This document shows positions 55,541-64,000 of a DNA stretch of 64,000 nt, piece by piece. The position numbers and the translations under genes are program-made. Source of the stretch: Betaproteobacteria bacterium (GTDB lineage Bacteria > Pseudomonadota > Gammaproteobacteria > Burkholderiales > Burkholderiaceae_F); assembly GCA_016861185.1 (NCBI GenBank), contig BOKW01000001.1, positions 620,001-684,000 of the forward strand, written 5' to 3'. The notes below the pieces were generated by a model. That model was not told the DNA's origin and did not search any database. It worked only from the letters and a program-made list of their open reading frames with translations. Position 1 is the first letter of the stretch; each line of letters begins with the position of its first letter.

Positions 55541-55833
55541 CGCTTACAGGTGCTGACCTGCACTTAACCGCTGCACATGACATCCCATGTGCGCACGCGC
55601 AGTCCTTGGGACCCTCGCGCGAGGGCGCGATCTTACCCGAAACGGTTTGGTCGCTCGGCGCTGCGGCCGGCGACGATCCTTCGCGCGGCTGTCGCGTCAG
55701 TACGGCGCAGCACGTCCCTGTCGACAAGCGGTCTGGGTGCGCGCCGGACTGTATATTTCGCCAGTATGCCGTCCCGAGTGCCCAAGCCGCGCCCGCCGGA
55801 CAGCGAGCGCAATCGCTGCCGCCGGAGCCCTCG
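55541..55833. other. Gap before the helicase gene
   Basis: About 290 bases without a supported gene. It includes a hairpin GCACATG/CATGTGC (55573-55592) and a palindrome CCTCGCGCGAGG. Promoters for the leftward tRNA unit and for the rightward helicase gene should lie here; none is clear. Confidence 0.4.
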
Positions 55834-57921
55834 ATGAACGCGCGCGCCGAATCGTTCGACGCCGCGCGCGAGCGCTGGCTGTCGACGCTGAACCCGCAGC
55901 AACGCGCCGCGGCCGAGTTCGGCGCGGACGCCGCCGCGGCCGGGCCGCTGCTCGTCATTGCCGGCGCAGGCTCGGGCAAGACCAACACGCTCGCGCATCG
56001 CGTGGCTTGTCTGATCGAGCGCGGCGCCGATCCGCGCGCGATTCTGCTGCTGACGTTCTCGCGCCGCGCGGCTGTCGAGATGACGCGCCGGGTCGACCGC
56101 ATCGTCGCCGCGACGGCGCGGGCGCGCGGCCGCTCGGCGGCGGTCGAGATTCCCTGGGCCGGCACGTTCCACGCGATCGGCGCGCGGCTGCTGCGCGAGT
56201 ACGCCGGGCGCATCGGCCTCGCTCCCGCGTTCACGATCCACGACCGCGAAGACTCCGCCGACCTGATCAATCTGGTGCGGCACGAGCTGGGGTTGTCGAA
56301 GACCGAAAAGCGCTTCCCGCTGAAAGGCACGTGCCTGGCGATCTATTCGCGCGCGGTCAACACCGAGCAGCCGCTCGGCGAAGTGCTCGCGCAGTGGTTT
56401 CCGTGGTGCGCCGAGTGGGAGGCGCAACTGCGCGGGCTTTTTGCCGCATACGTCGACGCCAAGCAGCGCCAGGGCGTGCTCGATTACGACGACCTGTTGC
56501 TGTACTGGTCGGCGACGATGGCCGAACCGGCGCTCGCGGACGAGATCCGCGCGCGCTTTTCGCACGTGCTGGTCGACGAGTACCAGGACACCAACCGGCT
56601 GCAGGCGGCGATCCTGCGCGCGCTGAAACCCAACGGCGACGGGCTCACGGTCGTCGGCGACGATGCGCAGTCGATCTACTCGTTCCGCGGCGCGACCGTG
56701 CGCAACATCTTCGACTTTCCGCGCGCGTTCGACCGGCCGGCGACGGTGATCACGCTGGAGCGCAACTACCGCTCCACACAGCCGATCCTCGCCGCGTCCA
56801 ACGCGGTGATCGCGCTGGCGCGCGAGCGCTACACGAAGAATTTGCACTCGGAGCGGCCGTCGTCGCTGCGACCGCGGCTCGTGTCGGTGGCCGACGAAGC
56901 GGCGCAGGCGCGCTACGTCGCCGAGCAGGTGCTGGAAGGCCGCGAGCGCGGGTTCGCGCTGCGCGCGCAGGCGGTGCTGTTCCGCGCCTCACAGCACAGC
57001 ATGCAACTCGAGCTTGAGCTCGGCCGCCGCAACATCCCGTTCGTGAAGTTCGGCGGGCTGAAGTTCCTCGAAGCGGCGCACGTCAAGGATCTGCTCGCCT
57101 GCCTGCGCTGGGCCGCGAACCCGCGCGACCGCGTCAGCGGCTTCCGCGTGCTGCTGATGCTGCCGGGCGTCGGGCCCAAAACGGCGGCGCGCGCACTCGA
57201 TCGGCTGACCGAAGCATCGGACCCGGTCGCCGCGCTCGACGGTTTCGAGGCGCCTGCCGCGACGCGCGACGACTGGTGCGCGCTCGCCGGTCTGGCGCGC
57301 GCCTTGCGCGATCGAACCGCCGCCTGGCCCGCCGAACTCGCGCTCGTGCGGCGCTGGTACGAGCCGCAGCTTCAGCGGCTGTACGAGGACGCGGAGGTCC
57401 GTGCAGCCGATCTCGCCGCGCTGGAACACATCGCGGGCACGTATCCGTCGCGCGAGCGCTTTCTGACGGAGCTGACGCTCGATCCGCCGGACGCGACGAG
57501 CGGCGAAGCCGGCGCGCCGCTGCGCGACGAGGACTATCTGACGCTGTCGACGATCCACTCCGCCAAAGGGCAGGAGTGGGGCGCCGTCTACGTGCTCAAC
57601 GCGGTCGACGGCTGCATTCCGTCGGATCTCGCGACCGGAACGCCCGCGGAGATCGAGGAGGAACGCAGGCTGCTGTACGTGGCGATGACGCGCGCAAAGG
57701 ATGCGCTGCACGTGATCGTGCCGCAGCGCTTCTACGTGACCCAGCAGTCCGCCGGCGGCGACCGCCACGTCTACGCGACGCGCACGCGCTTCATCCCGAA
57801 CGAGCTGACGACCCTGTTCGAGCCGGTCGCGTGGCCGGCGGCCGAGCAATGCGCGGCGCGCGCGCCGACCGCGGCCGTGCCGATCGACCTCGCCGCGAAG
57901 CTGCGGGGCATGTGGCGCTGA
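55834..57921 (+). CDS. UvrD/Rep-family ATP-dependent helicase
   Basis: A superfamily 1A DNA helicase (695 residues from ATG 55834). Motif I is GAGSGKTNTL, motif Ia is LLTFSRRAAVEMTRRV, motif II is VLVDEYQDTN, motif III is LTVVGDDAQSIYSFRGA, motif IV is LERNYRST, motif V is STIHSAKGQEWGAVYV and motif VI is EEERRLLYVAMTRAKDALHV. This set is complete, so the enzyme should be active. The length and sequence fit UvrD/PcrA-like helicases common in betaproteobacteria; it may assist repair or replication restart. Convergent with the regulator gene four bases away. Confidence 0.93.
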   Translation: MNARAESFDAARERWLSTLNPQQRAAAEFGADAAAAGPLLVIAGAGSGKTNTLAHRVACLIERGADPRAILLLTFSRRAAVEMTRRVDRIVAATARARGRSAAVEIPWAGTFHAIGARLLREYAGRIGLAPAFTIHDREDSADLINLVRHELGLSKTEKRFPLKGTCLAIYSRAVNTEQPLGEVLAQWFPWCAEWEAQLRGLFAAYVDAKQRQGVLDYDDLLLYWSATMAEPALADEIRARFSHVLVDEYQDTNRLQAAILRALKPNGDGLTVVGDDAQSIYSFRGATVRNIFDFPRAFDRPATVITLERNYRSTQPILAASNAVIALARERYTKNLHSERPSSLRPRLVSVADEAAQARYVAEQVLEGRERGFALRAQAVLFRASQHSMQLELELGRRNIPFVKFGGLKFLEAAHVKDLLACLRWAANPRDRVSGFRVLLMLPGVGPKTAARALDRLTEASDPVAALDGFEAPAATRDDWCALAGLARALRDRTAAWPAELALVRRWYEPQLQRLYEDAEVRAADLAALEHIAGTYPSRERFLTELTLDPPDATSGEAGAPLRDEDYLTLSTIHSAKGQEWGAVYVLNAVDGCIPSDLATGTPAEIEEERRLLYVAMTRAKDALHVIVPQRFYVTQQSAGGDRHVYATRTRFIPNELTTLFEPVAWPAAEQCAARAPTAAVPIDLAAKLRGMWR

Positions 57922-57925
57922 GCGC

Positions 57926-58597
57926 CTAGGCGTGCGCGCGCGGATTCGCCGGAAAGTATTCGAGCGCGAGCCGCGCCAGGTCCACCGTGGTCTTGGCGCC
58001 GAGCTTGGCGCGGATCGCGGCGCGATAGCCTTCGACGCTCTTGACCGAGCGGTTGATGCGCGCGGCGATCTGCGTCGACGTGATGCCCTGCGCGATCATC
58101 TGCAGCACCTCGAACTCGCGCTGCGTCAGCCGCGACAGCATCTCGGTACGACCGGCGCTGGCGCCGCCGACGTAGGTCTGGAACATCCGCTCCTCGACGT
58201 CGCGGCTCAGGTAGAGGCCGCCGGCGAGCAGTTTGCGCGCGGCGTCGATCAGTTTCTCGGTGGCTTCGTGCTTCATCACGTAGCCGCGCGCGCCGGCGGC
58301 GAGCGCGCGGTCGGCGTACACGGACTCCTCGTGCATCGACAACACGAGCACCGGCAGCGCGGCGTTGCCGCTGCGCATGCGGCGGATCAGGTCGAGCCCG
58401 GACAGCCCGGGCAACGAGATGTCGACGATCGCGAGGTCGACCGACTGCTCGCGCAGCACTTCGAGCGCGGCGTCGGCGTTGTCGGCTTCGAGGCGGCATT
58501 CGAAGTCGGGTTGGTTGTTCAGAAGCTGGACGATCCCGTGGCGGACGATCGGGTGATCGTCGACGACGAGGATGCGGTGCTTGCCGTTGGCGTTCAT
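57926..58597 (-). CDS. NarL/FixJ-family response regulator
   Basis: A 223-residue two-domain regulator. The receiver domain has the acidic pair in VVDDHPIV, the phosphoryl Asp in DLAIVDISLPGLSG and the Lys in GYVMKHEATE. The C-terminal LuxR-type HTH is LSRLTQREFEVLQMIAQGITSTQIAARINRSVKSVEGYRAAIRAKLG. It is the last gene of a four-gene operon, overlapping the sensor kinase by four bases, which makes that kinase its likely partner. Targets are unknown; inverted repeats upstream of the operon are candidates. Confidence 0.93.
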   Translation of the reverse strand: MNANGKHRILVVDDHPIVRHGIVQLLNNQPDFECRLEADNADAALEVLREQSVDLAIVDISLPGLSGLDLIRRMRSGNAALPVLVLSMHEESVYADRALAAGARGYVMKHEATEKLIDAARKLLAGGLYLSRDVEERMFQTYVGGASAGRTEMLSRLTQREFEVLQMIAQGITSTQIAARINRSVKSVEGYRAAIRAKLGAKTTVDLARLALEYFPANPRAHA

Positions 58598-59364
58598 GGC
58601 AGAAGTCCTTTGTGGCTTGGATGGGAAGACGGAGAGGCGCCGGGCAGCAGCAGCACGACTTCGGTGCCGCCGGCCGGCAGGGGTTCGATCGAAAGCTCGG
58701 CGCCGAGCACCTCGGCGCGAAGCTGCATGCCGGCCAGCCCGGTGCCGCGCTCGCGCGCGACCGTCGCCGGATCGAAGGCGACGCCGTCGTTGTGCACGCT
58801 GACGAGGAAGTTCTCGCCCGCGCTTTCCAGACGCACGGTGACGCGGCGCGCGCGCCCGTGCCGCACCGCGTTCGCCGCCGCTTCCTGCACGATGCGGTAG
58901 ACCATGCGCAGCGCGGCGGGCGATTCGAGTCGCGGCTCGCCGCTCGCGTGCAGCGCGAAGCTGATGCCGTGCAGCGCCTCGAAGTCTTCGCCGAGCCCCT
59001 GCAGCGCACGCACGAGCGAACCGTGCTCGAGATCGATCGGCGCCAGCCCGCGCGCCAGCGCCCGCGCCTTGCGCGTCGCTTCGTTCAGCAGGCGAACGAT
59101 CCACGCGGCGTCGGGCGCGCGTTGATGGCCGCTTTGCGCCAGCCCGTTGGCCAGCGTCCCGGCGAGGAAGGCGAGTCCGCTCAGGTGCTGGCCGAGCCCT
59201 TCGTGCAGTTCCAGGCTCAGCCGCCGCGTTTCGGATTCGGCGAGCTTCAGCAGCCGGTGCTCCAGCAGGCGATGCCGCTGGATCTCCTCCTGCAGCCGCA
59301 GGTTCAGCTCGACCAGTCTGCGGCCGGCGGCGTCTTCGTCGTCCACCAGGTCGCGCACGTTCAT
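58594..59364 (-). CDS. Soluble HisKA_3 histidine kinase without sensor domain
   Basis: A 256-residue kinase of the NarX/UhpB type. A short charged N-terminal helix (LVELNLRLQEEIQRHRLLEHRLLKLAESETRRL) leads into the phospho-His region LSLELHEGLGQHLSGLAFLAG. The ATP-binding domain has N-box RIVQEAAANAVRHGRA and G-box GTGLAGMQLRAEVLG. No membrane or sensor domain is present, so its input must come from another protein, plausibly the PAS-rich hybrid kinase encoded just upstream (four-base overlap). Confidence 0.9.
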   Translation of the reverse strand: MNVRDLVDDEDAAGRRLVELNLRLQEEIQRHRLLEHRLLKLAESETRRLSLELHEGLGQHLSGLAFLAGTLANGLAQSGHQRAPDAAWIVRLLNEATRKARALARGLAPIDLEHGSLVRALQGLGEDFEALHGISFALHASGEPRLESPAALRMVYRIVQEAAANAVRHGRARRVTVRLESAGENFLVSVHNDGVAFDPATVARERGTGLAGMQLRAEVLGAELSIEPLPAGGTEVVLLLPGASPSSHPSHKGLLP

Positions 59365-62300
59365 CGCGTCGCCTTTCGAGCGAGCACGCCTTCGACGGCG
59401 GCCCTCAGATACCGATCCACGCCGGCGAGGAACGCGACCGCGTCGAGCGGCTTGGTCCAGTAATCGGCGAAGCCCGCGTTGCGCGCCGCTTCGATCGCCT
59501 GCGGGGTGGCGTTCGCCGACACCGCCACGCAGCACAGGTGTTCGGTGCCCGGCTGCAGGCGAAGCTGGCGCAGCACTTCGGTGCCGTGAATGTCGGGAAG
59601 CTGCAGGTCCATCAGCACGAGGTCGGGCCGGCACACGGCGGCGAGCACCACGCCGGTCGCGCCGTCCGGCGCCGCATACAGCCGCACGTTCGGGCGCAAC
59701 TGCAGGAACTGCTGCACCAGCGCGCTGTTGGCCGGGTTGTCCTCGATGTACAGCACGGCACCCTGCACGTCGTCGCGCGCCTGCAGCGCGGTCGCTTCGG
59801 CGGCCGGGACGTGCGGCGCCTGCGCGTCGACGACGGCCTCCTGCAGGTGTACGCGGAACTCGCTGCCCACGCCGGGTTCGCTCGAGACTTCGAGTCGGCC
59901 GCGCATCTGCTCGACCAGGCGCAGCGAGATCGCCAGCCCGATGCCGGTGCCTTCGGGCGCGATGTGCTCGAGCCCCAGCCGGTTGAAAGGCTGGAACAGC
60001 TTGTCGATCTGGCGCGCGTTCAGGCCCACGCCGCTGTCGCGCACGGCGATCACCACGCCGCCGTCCTCGGCGCGCCGCACGGTCATGCGCACGCTGCCGC
60101 GCGGCCGGTTGTATTTGATCGCGTTCGACAACAGGTTCAACAGCACCTGCTTGAGCCGCGTGCGGTCGGCCCACACGAAGCGCGGTGCGTCGGCGTCGCG
60201 CTCGCGGGCGAGCGCCAGCCCGCGGCGGCGCAGTTCGGGCTCGACCATCGCGAGCGCGTCGGCCAGCACGCCGTCGAGCGCCACGGTTTCGATCGACACC
60301 GCGATGCGCCCGGTTTCGATGCGCGCGAGGTCGAGCACGTCGTTGATCAGTTGCAGCAGATGGCCTCCCGCGGCGTGGATCTGCCCGAGCCGTTCGCGCT
60401 GGGCGGCCGACGGCGGGTCGGACTTGTCCAGCTCCAGGAGCTGCGTGAAGCCGAGGATCGCGTTCAACGGCGTGCGCAACTCGTGGCTCATCCGCGACAG
60501 GAATTCGGACTTCGCGCGGTTGGCGCGTTCGGCGGTTTCCTTCGCCCGCAGCGCCGCTTCCGCAAGGCGCGCTTCGGTCACGTCCCAGCACACGCCGATC
60601 AGCCGCCGCATACGGCCGTCCGCGCCGCGCTGCGCCAGTCCCCGGCTGGCGATGTAGCGCATTCCGCCGTCGGGCCAGGCGATGCGGAACTCGCTGTCGA
60701 ACTGGCCGTTGCCGTCGATCGCCCTGCGCATGGTCTGCTCGGCGCGCGCGCGGTCCTCCGGCACGACGGCGCTGCGCCAGATCGCGAGCGCCGAGCCGTC
60801 GTCGGCCGTGCGACGGAACAGGCGATAGGTCTGCGCGTCGCAGATCAGCGCGCGCGCGGCGAGGTCGAGGTCCCAGATGCCGATGCCGGCCGCTTCGTTG
60901 GCGAGCTGCAGCCGGTCGGCGTTGTCGCGCGCCGCACGCTCGGCCGCGCGCAGCTCCGTCACGTCGAGCGCGGCGCCGAGCACGTGCAGCGCGCGACCGG
61001 CAGCGTCGCGGCGCACGCGCACGGTGGTGTGCACGTCGCGCACCGCGCCGTCGGACCGCAGCAGCCGGTATTCGACGGCGCCGGCGCACGCCGACTCCAT
61101 CAGGCGCTGCCAGTCGGCGATCGTGCGCGCGCGGTCGTCCGGATGCACGAGCGCGATCCACTGCGCGTAGGTCGGGTTCGCGCCGGCCGGCAGGCCGAGG
61201 ATCGCGCGGAAGCGCTCGTCGCAGGCGGTCGTGTCGTGCACCGGGTCCCACTCGAAGATGCCGAGTCCGACGGCGTCGGTGGCGAGCTGCAGCCGCTCGA
61301 GCAACGCGTTCGATTCGAAGGCGGCGCGCTGCGTGTCGGTCGCGTCGAGGTTGACGCCGAGCACGCGCAGCACCCGCCCGGCGGCGTCGCGCTCGATGTC
61401 GAAGGTCGAGACGATGAAGCGCGTTTCGCCGTTCGGCCGCACGATCCGGAACTGCATGTAGCCGCGGTCGCCGTGCGCGACCGCGCTCTCCAGCTCGCGC
61501 GCCGCGCGTTCGCGGTCCTCGGGGTGCAGTGCGCGCAGCCACGCCTCGTGCGTCGGCTCGAAGTCGGGGCCGACGCCGAAGAACCTGCGCGTGCGCTCGT
61601 CCCAGTAGACGCGTTCGGCGCGGCCGTCGCGTTCCCACAGTCCGACGCCGGCGAGCTGCGCGGCAAGCTGCATGCGCTGCGCGAGCTCCTGGCGCTGCCG
61701 CTCGGCGCGGCTGCGCGCGGTGACATCCAGCAGCACGCCGACGAAGCGCGCCGCGCCGTCGGCGCGCGCGACGACGCGGCCGCGCGCGTTGAAGCAGCGC
61801 TCCGCGCCGTCGCTGCGCAGGAAGCGGAAGTCGACGTCGCCGATTTCGTCGGCGGCGAGCGCGTGCGCGCGCGCGGCGGCCACGCGTGCGCGATCGTCGG
61901 GATGCACCTGCGCCAGCATCTCGTCGGCCGAGAGCGGCCCGCGTTCGCGCGGCGTGCCGGTCAGCGCATACATCTCGTCGCTCCAGCGCACCACGCCGGT
62001 CGCAAGGTCGCGCTCCCAGACGCCGACGCCGACCGCGTCCATCGTCAACTGCAGTTGCGCCCGCACGCTCGCGAGCGCGTCTGCGTCCGGCGCGAGCGGG
62101 GTCAGCCAGACGGCGGCCCAACGCCCGCCGTCGGCTGCGGCCGCGCGCAGGCGAAACCGCGCCGAGCCCGCTTCGAGCGGCGTTGCTTCGCCGGCGGAGA
62201 CGCCGCGCACGGCGCAGCCGGTCAGCGCCGCGCGCAAGGCTTCGTCGTTCTCGGCCGACGCGCCGAGCGCGAAGCGGGCCGCGGCGTTGACGTGCACGAC

Positions 62301-62399
62301 ACGGCGCGCGAACCGATCGACCAGCACGGCCGGCGCGGGCGCGACGTCGATCAGCGCGACGAACTGCGCCGGCTCGGAGGCTGGCTCGGCGCCGTTCAT
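59361..62399 (-). CDS. Multi-PAS hybrid histidine kinase
   Basis: A 1012-residue cytoplasmic hybrid kinase without membrane helices. About five PAS domains come first: a weak N-terminal one, then four of the PAS_3 type that share a start such as LTMDAVGVGVWERDLATGVVRWSD, LAAQLAGVGLWERDGRAERVYWDE, LATDAVGLGIFEWDP and LANEAAGIGIWDLD. The kinase core follows: H-box FLSRMSHELRTPLNAILGF, N-box LLNLLSNAIKYN, G-boxes RDSGVGL and GTGIGLAIS. A C-terminal receiver ends it (VLYIEDNPAN, Asp in LVLMDLQLPD, Lys in YWTKPLD). Ligands of the PAS domains are unknown. It overlaps both neighbours by four bases. Confidence 0.92.
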   Translation of the reverse strand: MNGAEPASEPAQFVALIDVAPAPAVLVDRFARRVVHVNAAARFALGASAENDEALRAALTGCAVRGVSAGEATPLEAGSARFRLRAAAADGGRWAAVWLTPLAPDADALASVRAQLQLTMDAVGVGVWERDLATGVVRWSDEMYALTGTPRERGPLSADEMLAQVHPDDRARVAAARAHALAADEIGDVDFRFLRSDGAERCFNARGRVVARADGAARFVGVLLDVTARSRAERQRQELAQRMQLAAQLAGVGLWERDGRAERVYWDERTRRFFGVGPDFEPTHEAWLRALHPEDRERAARELESAVAHGDRGYMQFRIVRPNGETRFIVSTFDIERDAAGRVLRVLGVNLDATDTQRAAFESNALLERLQLATDAVGLGIFEWDPVHDTTACDERFRAILGLPAGANPTYAQWIALVHPDDRARTIADWQRLMESACAGAVEYRLLRSDGAVRDVHTTVRVRRDAAGRALHVLGAALDVTELRAAERAARDNADRLQLANEAAGIGIWDLDLAARALICDAQTYRLFRRTADDGSALAIWRSAVVPEDRARAEQTMRRAIDGNGQFDSEFRIAWPDGGMRYIASRGLAQRGADGRMRRLIGVCWDVTEARLAEAALRAKETAERANRAKSEFLSRMSHELRTPLNAILGFTQLLELDKSDPPSAAQRERLGQIHAAGGHLLQLINDVLDLARIETGRIAVSIETVALDGVLADALAMVEPELRRRGLALARERDADAPRFVWADRTRLKQVLLNLLSNAIKYNRPRGSVRMTVRRAEDGGVVIAVRDSGVGLNARQIDKLFQPFNRLGLEHIAPEGTGIGLAISLRLVEQMRGRLEVSSEPGVGSEFRVHLQEAVVDAQAPHVPAAEATALQARDDVQGAVLYIEDNPANSALVQQFLQLRPNVRLYAAPDGATGVVLAAVCRPDLVLMDLQLPDIHGTEVLRQLRLQPGTEHLCCVAVSANATPQAIEAARNAGFADYWTKPLDAVAFLAGVDRYLRAAVEGVLARKATR

Positions 62400-63202
62400 C
62401 GCCGCGGCGCCTGTTGCGGGGGCGGCAGCAGCACGGCCAGCACGGCGTGCAGCTCGTCGGTCACCGCGGGAATCGCGGTTGCCGCCTTTTCGATCCTGCC
62501 TTCGGCGGCGGCGCGATGCACCGTGTCGGCGAGCCCGGCCAGACCCGAGGCGCCCATGAACTCGGCGCTGGCGCGCAGGCCGACGGCCGCGTGCGCGAGT
62601 TCGGCCGCCGCTTCGCGCGCGACCGCGCGCTGCATCGCTTCGAGCAACTGCGTGCAGTTCAGCGCGAAGGTCTCGAGCACCGTCGGCGCGAAGGCCGCGT
62701 CGTCGGGGCGCACGCGGCGCAGGCGGTGCGCGGTCGCCGCAAGCCGCTGCGCATCGCTGGCGGCGCCGGCGCGCGCGCGCAACGGCACGCAGCGTTCGAT
62801 CGCCGCGCCCAGCGTGGCGGCCTGAACGGGTTTGCTCAGGTGCTCGAAGAAACCCGCCATCAGGCAGCGCAGGCGGTCCTGCGCCGACGCGTAGCCGGTC
62901 ACCGCGATCACCGGCAGCGGCGCGCGGCCGAACGCGGCTTCGCGCCCGCGCAGTGCGCGCAACACGTCGAAGCCGTCGCGGTCCGGCATCCCGATGTCGA
63001 GCAGCATCAGGTCGGCGGCGTCGGCGAGCGCGAGCCGGATCGCCTCGTCCGGATGGACCGGCGTCAGCGCCTCGTGGCCGAGCAGCGCCAGCAGGCGCGC
63101 CTGCAGCGAACGCGAGATCGGATCGTCGTCGAGCACGATCGCGCGCACGCGGCTCGGTGCGCACGGTTCTTCGAGGACGTTCTGGAGCGAGTCGGGGAGC
63201 AC
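62396..63202 (-). CDS. Response regulator with receiver and Hpt domains
   Basis: A 268-residue protein. An N-terminal receiver (VLDDDPISRSLQARLLALLG, Asp in LMLLDIGMPDRDG, Lys in EHLSKPVQ) is joined to a C-terminal helical Hpt-like domain with a candidate phospho-His in AAAELAHAAVGLRASAEFMGA. Such REC-Hpt proteins pass phosphate in relays from hybrid kinases. It is the first gene of the operon, preceded by a region with two inverted repeats. Confidence 0.85.
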   Translation of the reverse strand: MLPDSLQNVLEEPCAPSRVRAIVLDDDPISRSLQARLLALLGHEALTPVHPDEAIRLALADAADLMLLDIGMPDRDGFDVLRALRGREAAFGRAPLPVIAVTGYASAQDRLRCLMAGFFEHLSKPVQAATLGAAIERCVPLRARAGAASDAQRLAATAHRLRRVRPDDAAFAPTVLETFALNCTQLLEAMQRAVAREAAAELAHAAVGLRASAEFMGASGLAGLADTVHRAAAEGRIEKAATAIPAVTDELHAVLAVLLPPPQQAPRR

Positions 63203-63302
63203 GGTGTCTTCGTTCGTCCGGATTGCGCGACACGACGGCTCGCGGACTCAATGCCCGCCGCTGCCGCGCATCCACTGCGGCGCAATCTAAGCGAGAACGA
63301 CG

Positions 63303-63353
63303 ACCCCTGAGGGGTGGTTTCGTCAAACTGATACTTCAGGGATACCCCTGAAG
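63303..63353. promoter_or_regulatory. Two inverted repeats upstream of the phosphorelay operon and ubiH-like gene
   Basis: Repeat 1 is ACCCCTGAGGGGT (63303-63315), a palindrome with six-base arms. Repeat 2 is CTTCAGGG-ATAC-CCCTGAAG (63334-63353), with eight-base arms. Their centres are about 34 bases apart. TACCCCT in repeat 2 fits the TACYYMT heptamer known for NarL, and the operon encodes a NarL-family regulator, so autoregulation is possible. Confidence 0.45.
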
Positions 63354-63445
63354 ATGCCGGGCGGCTCGTTATGATCCGTAACCTTGGGTAGAGGCCGTAT
63401 TCCCTTCGCGACGAAGGGGAACGCGGTCCCCGTTTGCGAGCCACG

Positions 63446-64000
63446 ATGCCGGCGTCTTCCACATCCTCATCGGCCGCGGCCCGCGTCGATGTCGCCGTTG
63501 TCGGCGCCGGCGTGGCGGGCCTTGCGGCTGCGCTCGGCTGTGCGCAGCAGGGACTGAAGGTCGCGTTGATCGGACCGGCCGCGCGCGCGCACGCGCCGAG
63601 CGCGGCGGCGCCGTTCGACGTGCGCATCTATGCGATCGCCCCGGGCGCGACCGCGCTGCTCGCTCAGCTCGGCGCATGGAACAAGATCGACGCGGCGCGC
63701 GTGTGCCGCGTCGAGCGGATGCGCGTGTTCGGCGACGCGGGCGAGGCGCTGACTTTCGATGCGTATGCGGCCGCGGTCGAGCGGCTCGCGACGATCGTCG
63801 AGGAAGGCGAACTGCTCCGCGTGCTCGCGGCGGCGTGCGACTACCAACCCGCGCTCCGCCGCGAAAGCGCGCCGCTGGCCGCGCTGCGCGCCGACGCCGA
63901 TGCGGCGCGCATCGAACTCGACGACGGCCGCACGATCGAGGCGCGCGTGGTGATCGGCGCCGACGGCGCGCAGTCGGCCGTGCGTGCGGCCATCGGCGCG
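63446..64000 (+). CDS. UbiH/Coq6-family FAD hydroxylase, 3' end missing
   Basis: The first 185 residues of a flavoprotein hydroxylase, cut off by the window edge. It has the FAD-binding VDVAVVGAGVAGLAAALGCAQQGLKVALIG, the conserved DVRIYAIAPGATALLAQLG (DxRxxALxxxxxxxLxxLG pattern of UbiH/UbiF/UbiI), MRVFGDAGEALTFDA, and the second FAD motif VVIGADGAQSAVRAAIGA. These enzymes hydroxylate the ubiquinone ring. Which ring position it acts on cannot be told from this part. Confidence 0.88.
   Translation, partial: MPASSTSSSAAARVDVAVVGAGVAGLAAALGCAQQGLKVALIGPAARAHAPSAAAPFDVRIYAIAPGATALLAQLGAWNKIDAARVCRVERMRVFGDAGEALTFDAYAAAVERLATIVEEGELLRVLAAACDYQPALRRESAPLAALRADADAARIELDDGRTIEARVVIGADGAQSAVRAAIGA

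Overview
The window is GC-rich chromosomal DNA from a betaproteobacterium, most likely of the order Burkholderiales. The evidence is the gene order mla - ABC-2 exporter - ibaG - murA - hisGDCBH(A)FIE - HIT - tatABC - degS-like - petABC - sspAB, a short-form HisG, a fused cytochrome b, C5-pathway hemA next to prfA, and two tRNA genes with encoded CCA. Genus cannot be read from the sequence alone.

Layout. 1-5.3 kb: end of the Mla phospholipid-trafficking operon (mlaA partial, mlaC, mlaB), an ABC-2 exporter, ibaG and murA. 5.4-13.6 kb: the complete histidine operon, interrupted between hisA and hisF by an opposite-strand gene for an anchored parallel beta-helix protein. 13.7-18.5 kb: HIT protein, tatABC, a Sel1-repeat protein, a 354-bp MITE-like element whose terminal inverted repeats carry the stop codons of both flanking genes, a DegS-like protease and mscL. 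18.7-24.2 kb: cytochrome bc1 (petABC), sspA, sspB, galE and tRNA-Thr.

24.6-41.6 kb is the most unusual part. Seventeen genes on one strand, mostly overlapping or nearly touching, encode an ApbE flavin transferase, a three-haem HzsA-related lipoprotein, a lipoprotein with a CX4CH motif, two outer-membrane barrels, a TlpA thioredoxin, a DUF4266 lipoprotein ending in CGCN, a DUF3570 barrel, a periplasmic protein, three TPR proteins (two of them lipoproteins), a small secreted protein, ExbB, two ExbDs and a TonB/AgmX-type protein. This looks like an inner-membrane proton-driven motor coupled through periplasmic TPR proteins to an outer-membrane redox assembly. A second, smaller copy of the core (CX4CH cytochrome - TlpA - DUF4266 - DUF3570) lies at 50.0-54.2 kb, divergent from dsbD. 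DsbD could supply reductant to the TlpA proteins.

41.6-47.3 kb (minus strand): ubiX, grxD, prmC, fumC, prfA, hemA. 47.4-49.8 kb: a DUF697-like protein and dsbD. 54.1-54.9 kb: a decayed FAD monooxygenase. 55.1-55.5 kb: tRNA-Phe followed by a 149-bp tandem repeat that contains tRNA-Phe copies split in the anticodon loop by an ~85-nt palindromic insert. 55.8-63.2 kb: a UvrD-like helicase and a four-gene two-component/phosphorelay operon. The window ends inside a UbiH-family hydroxylase gene.
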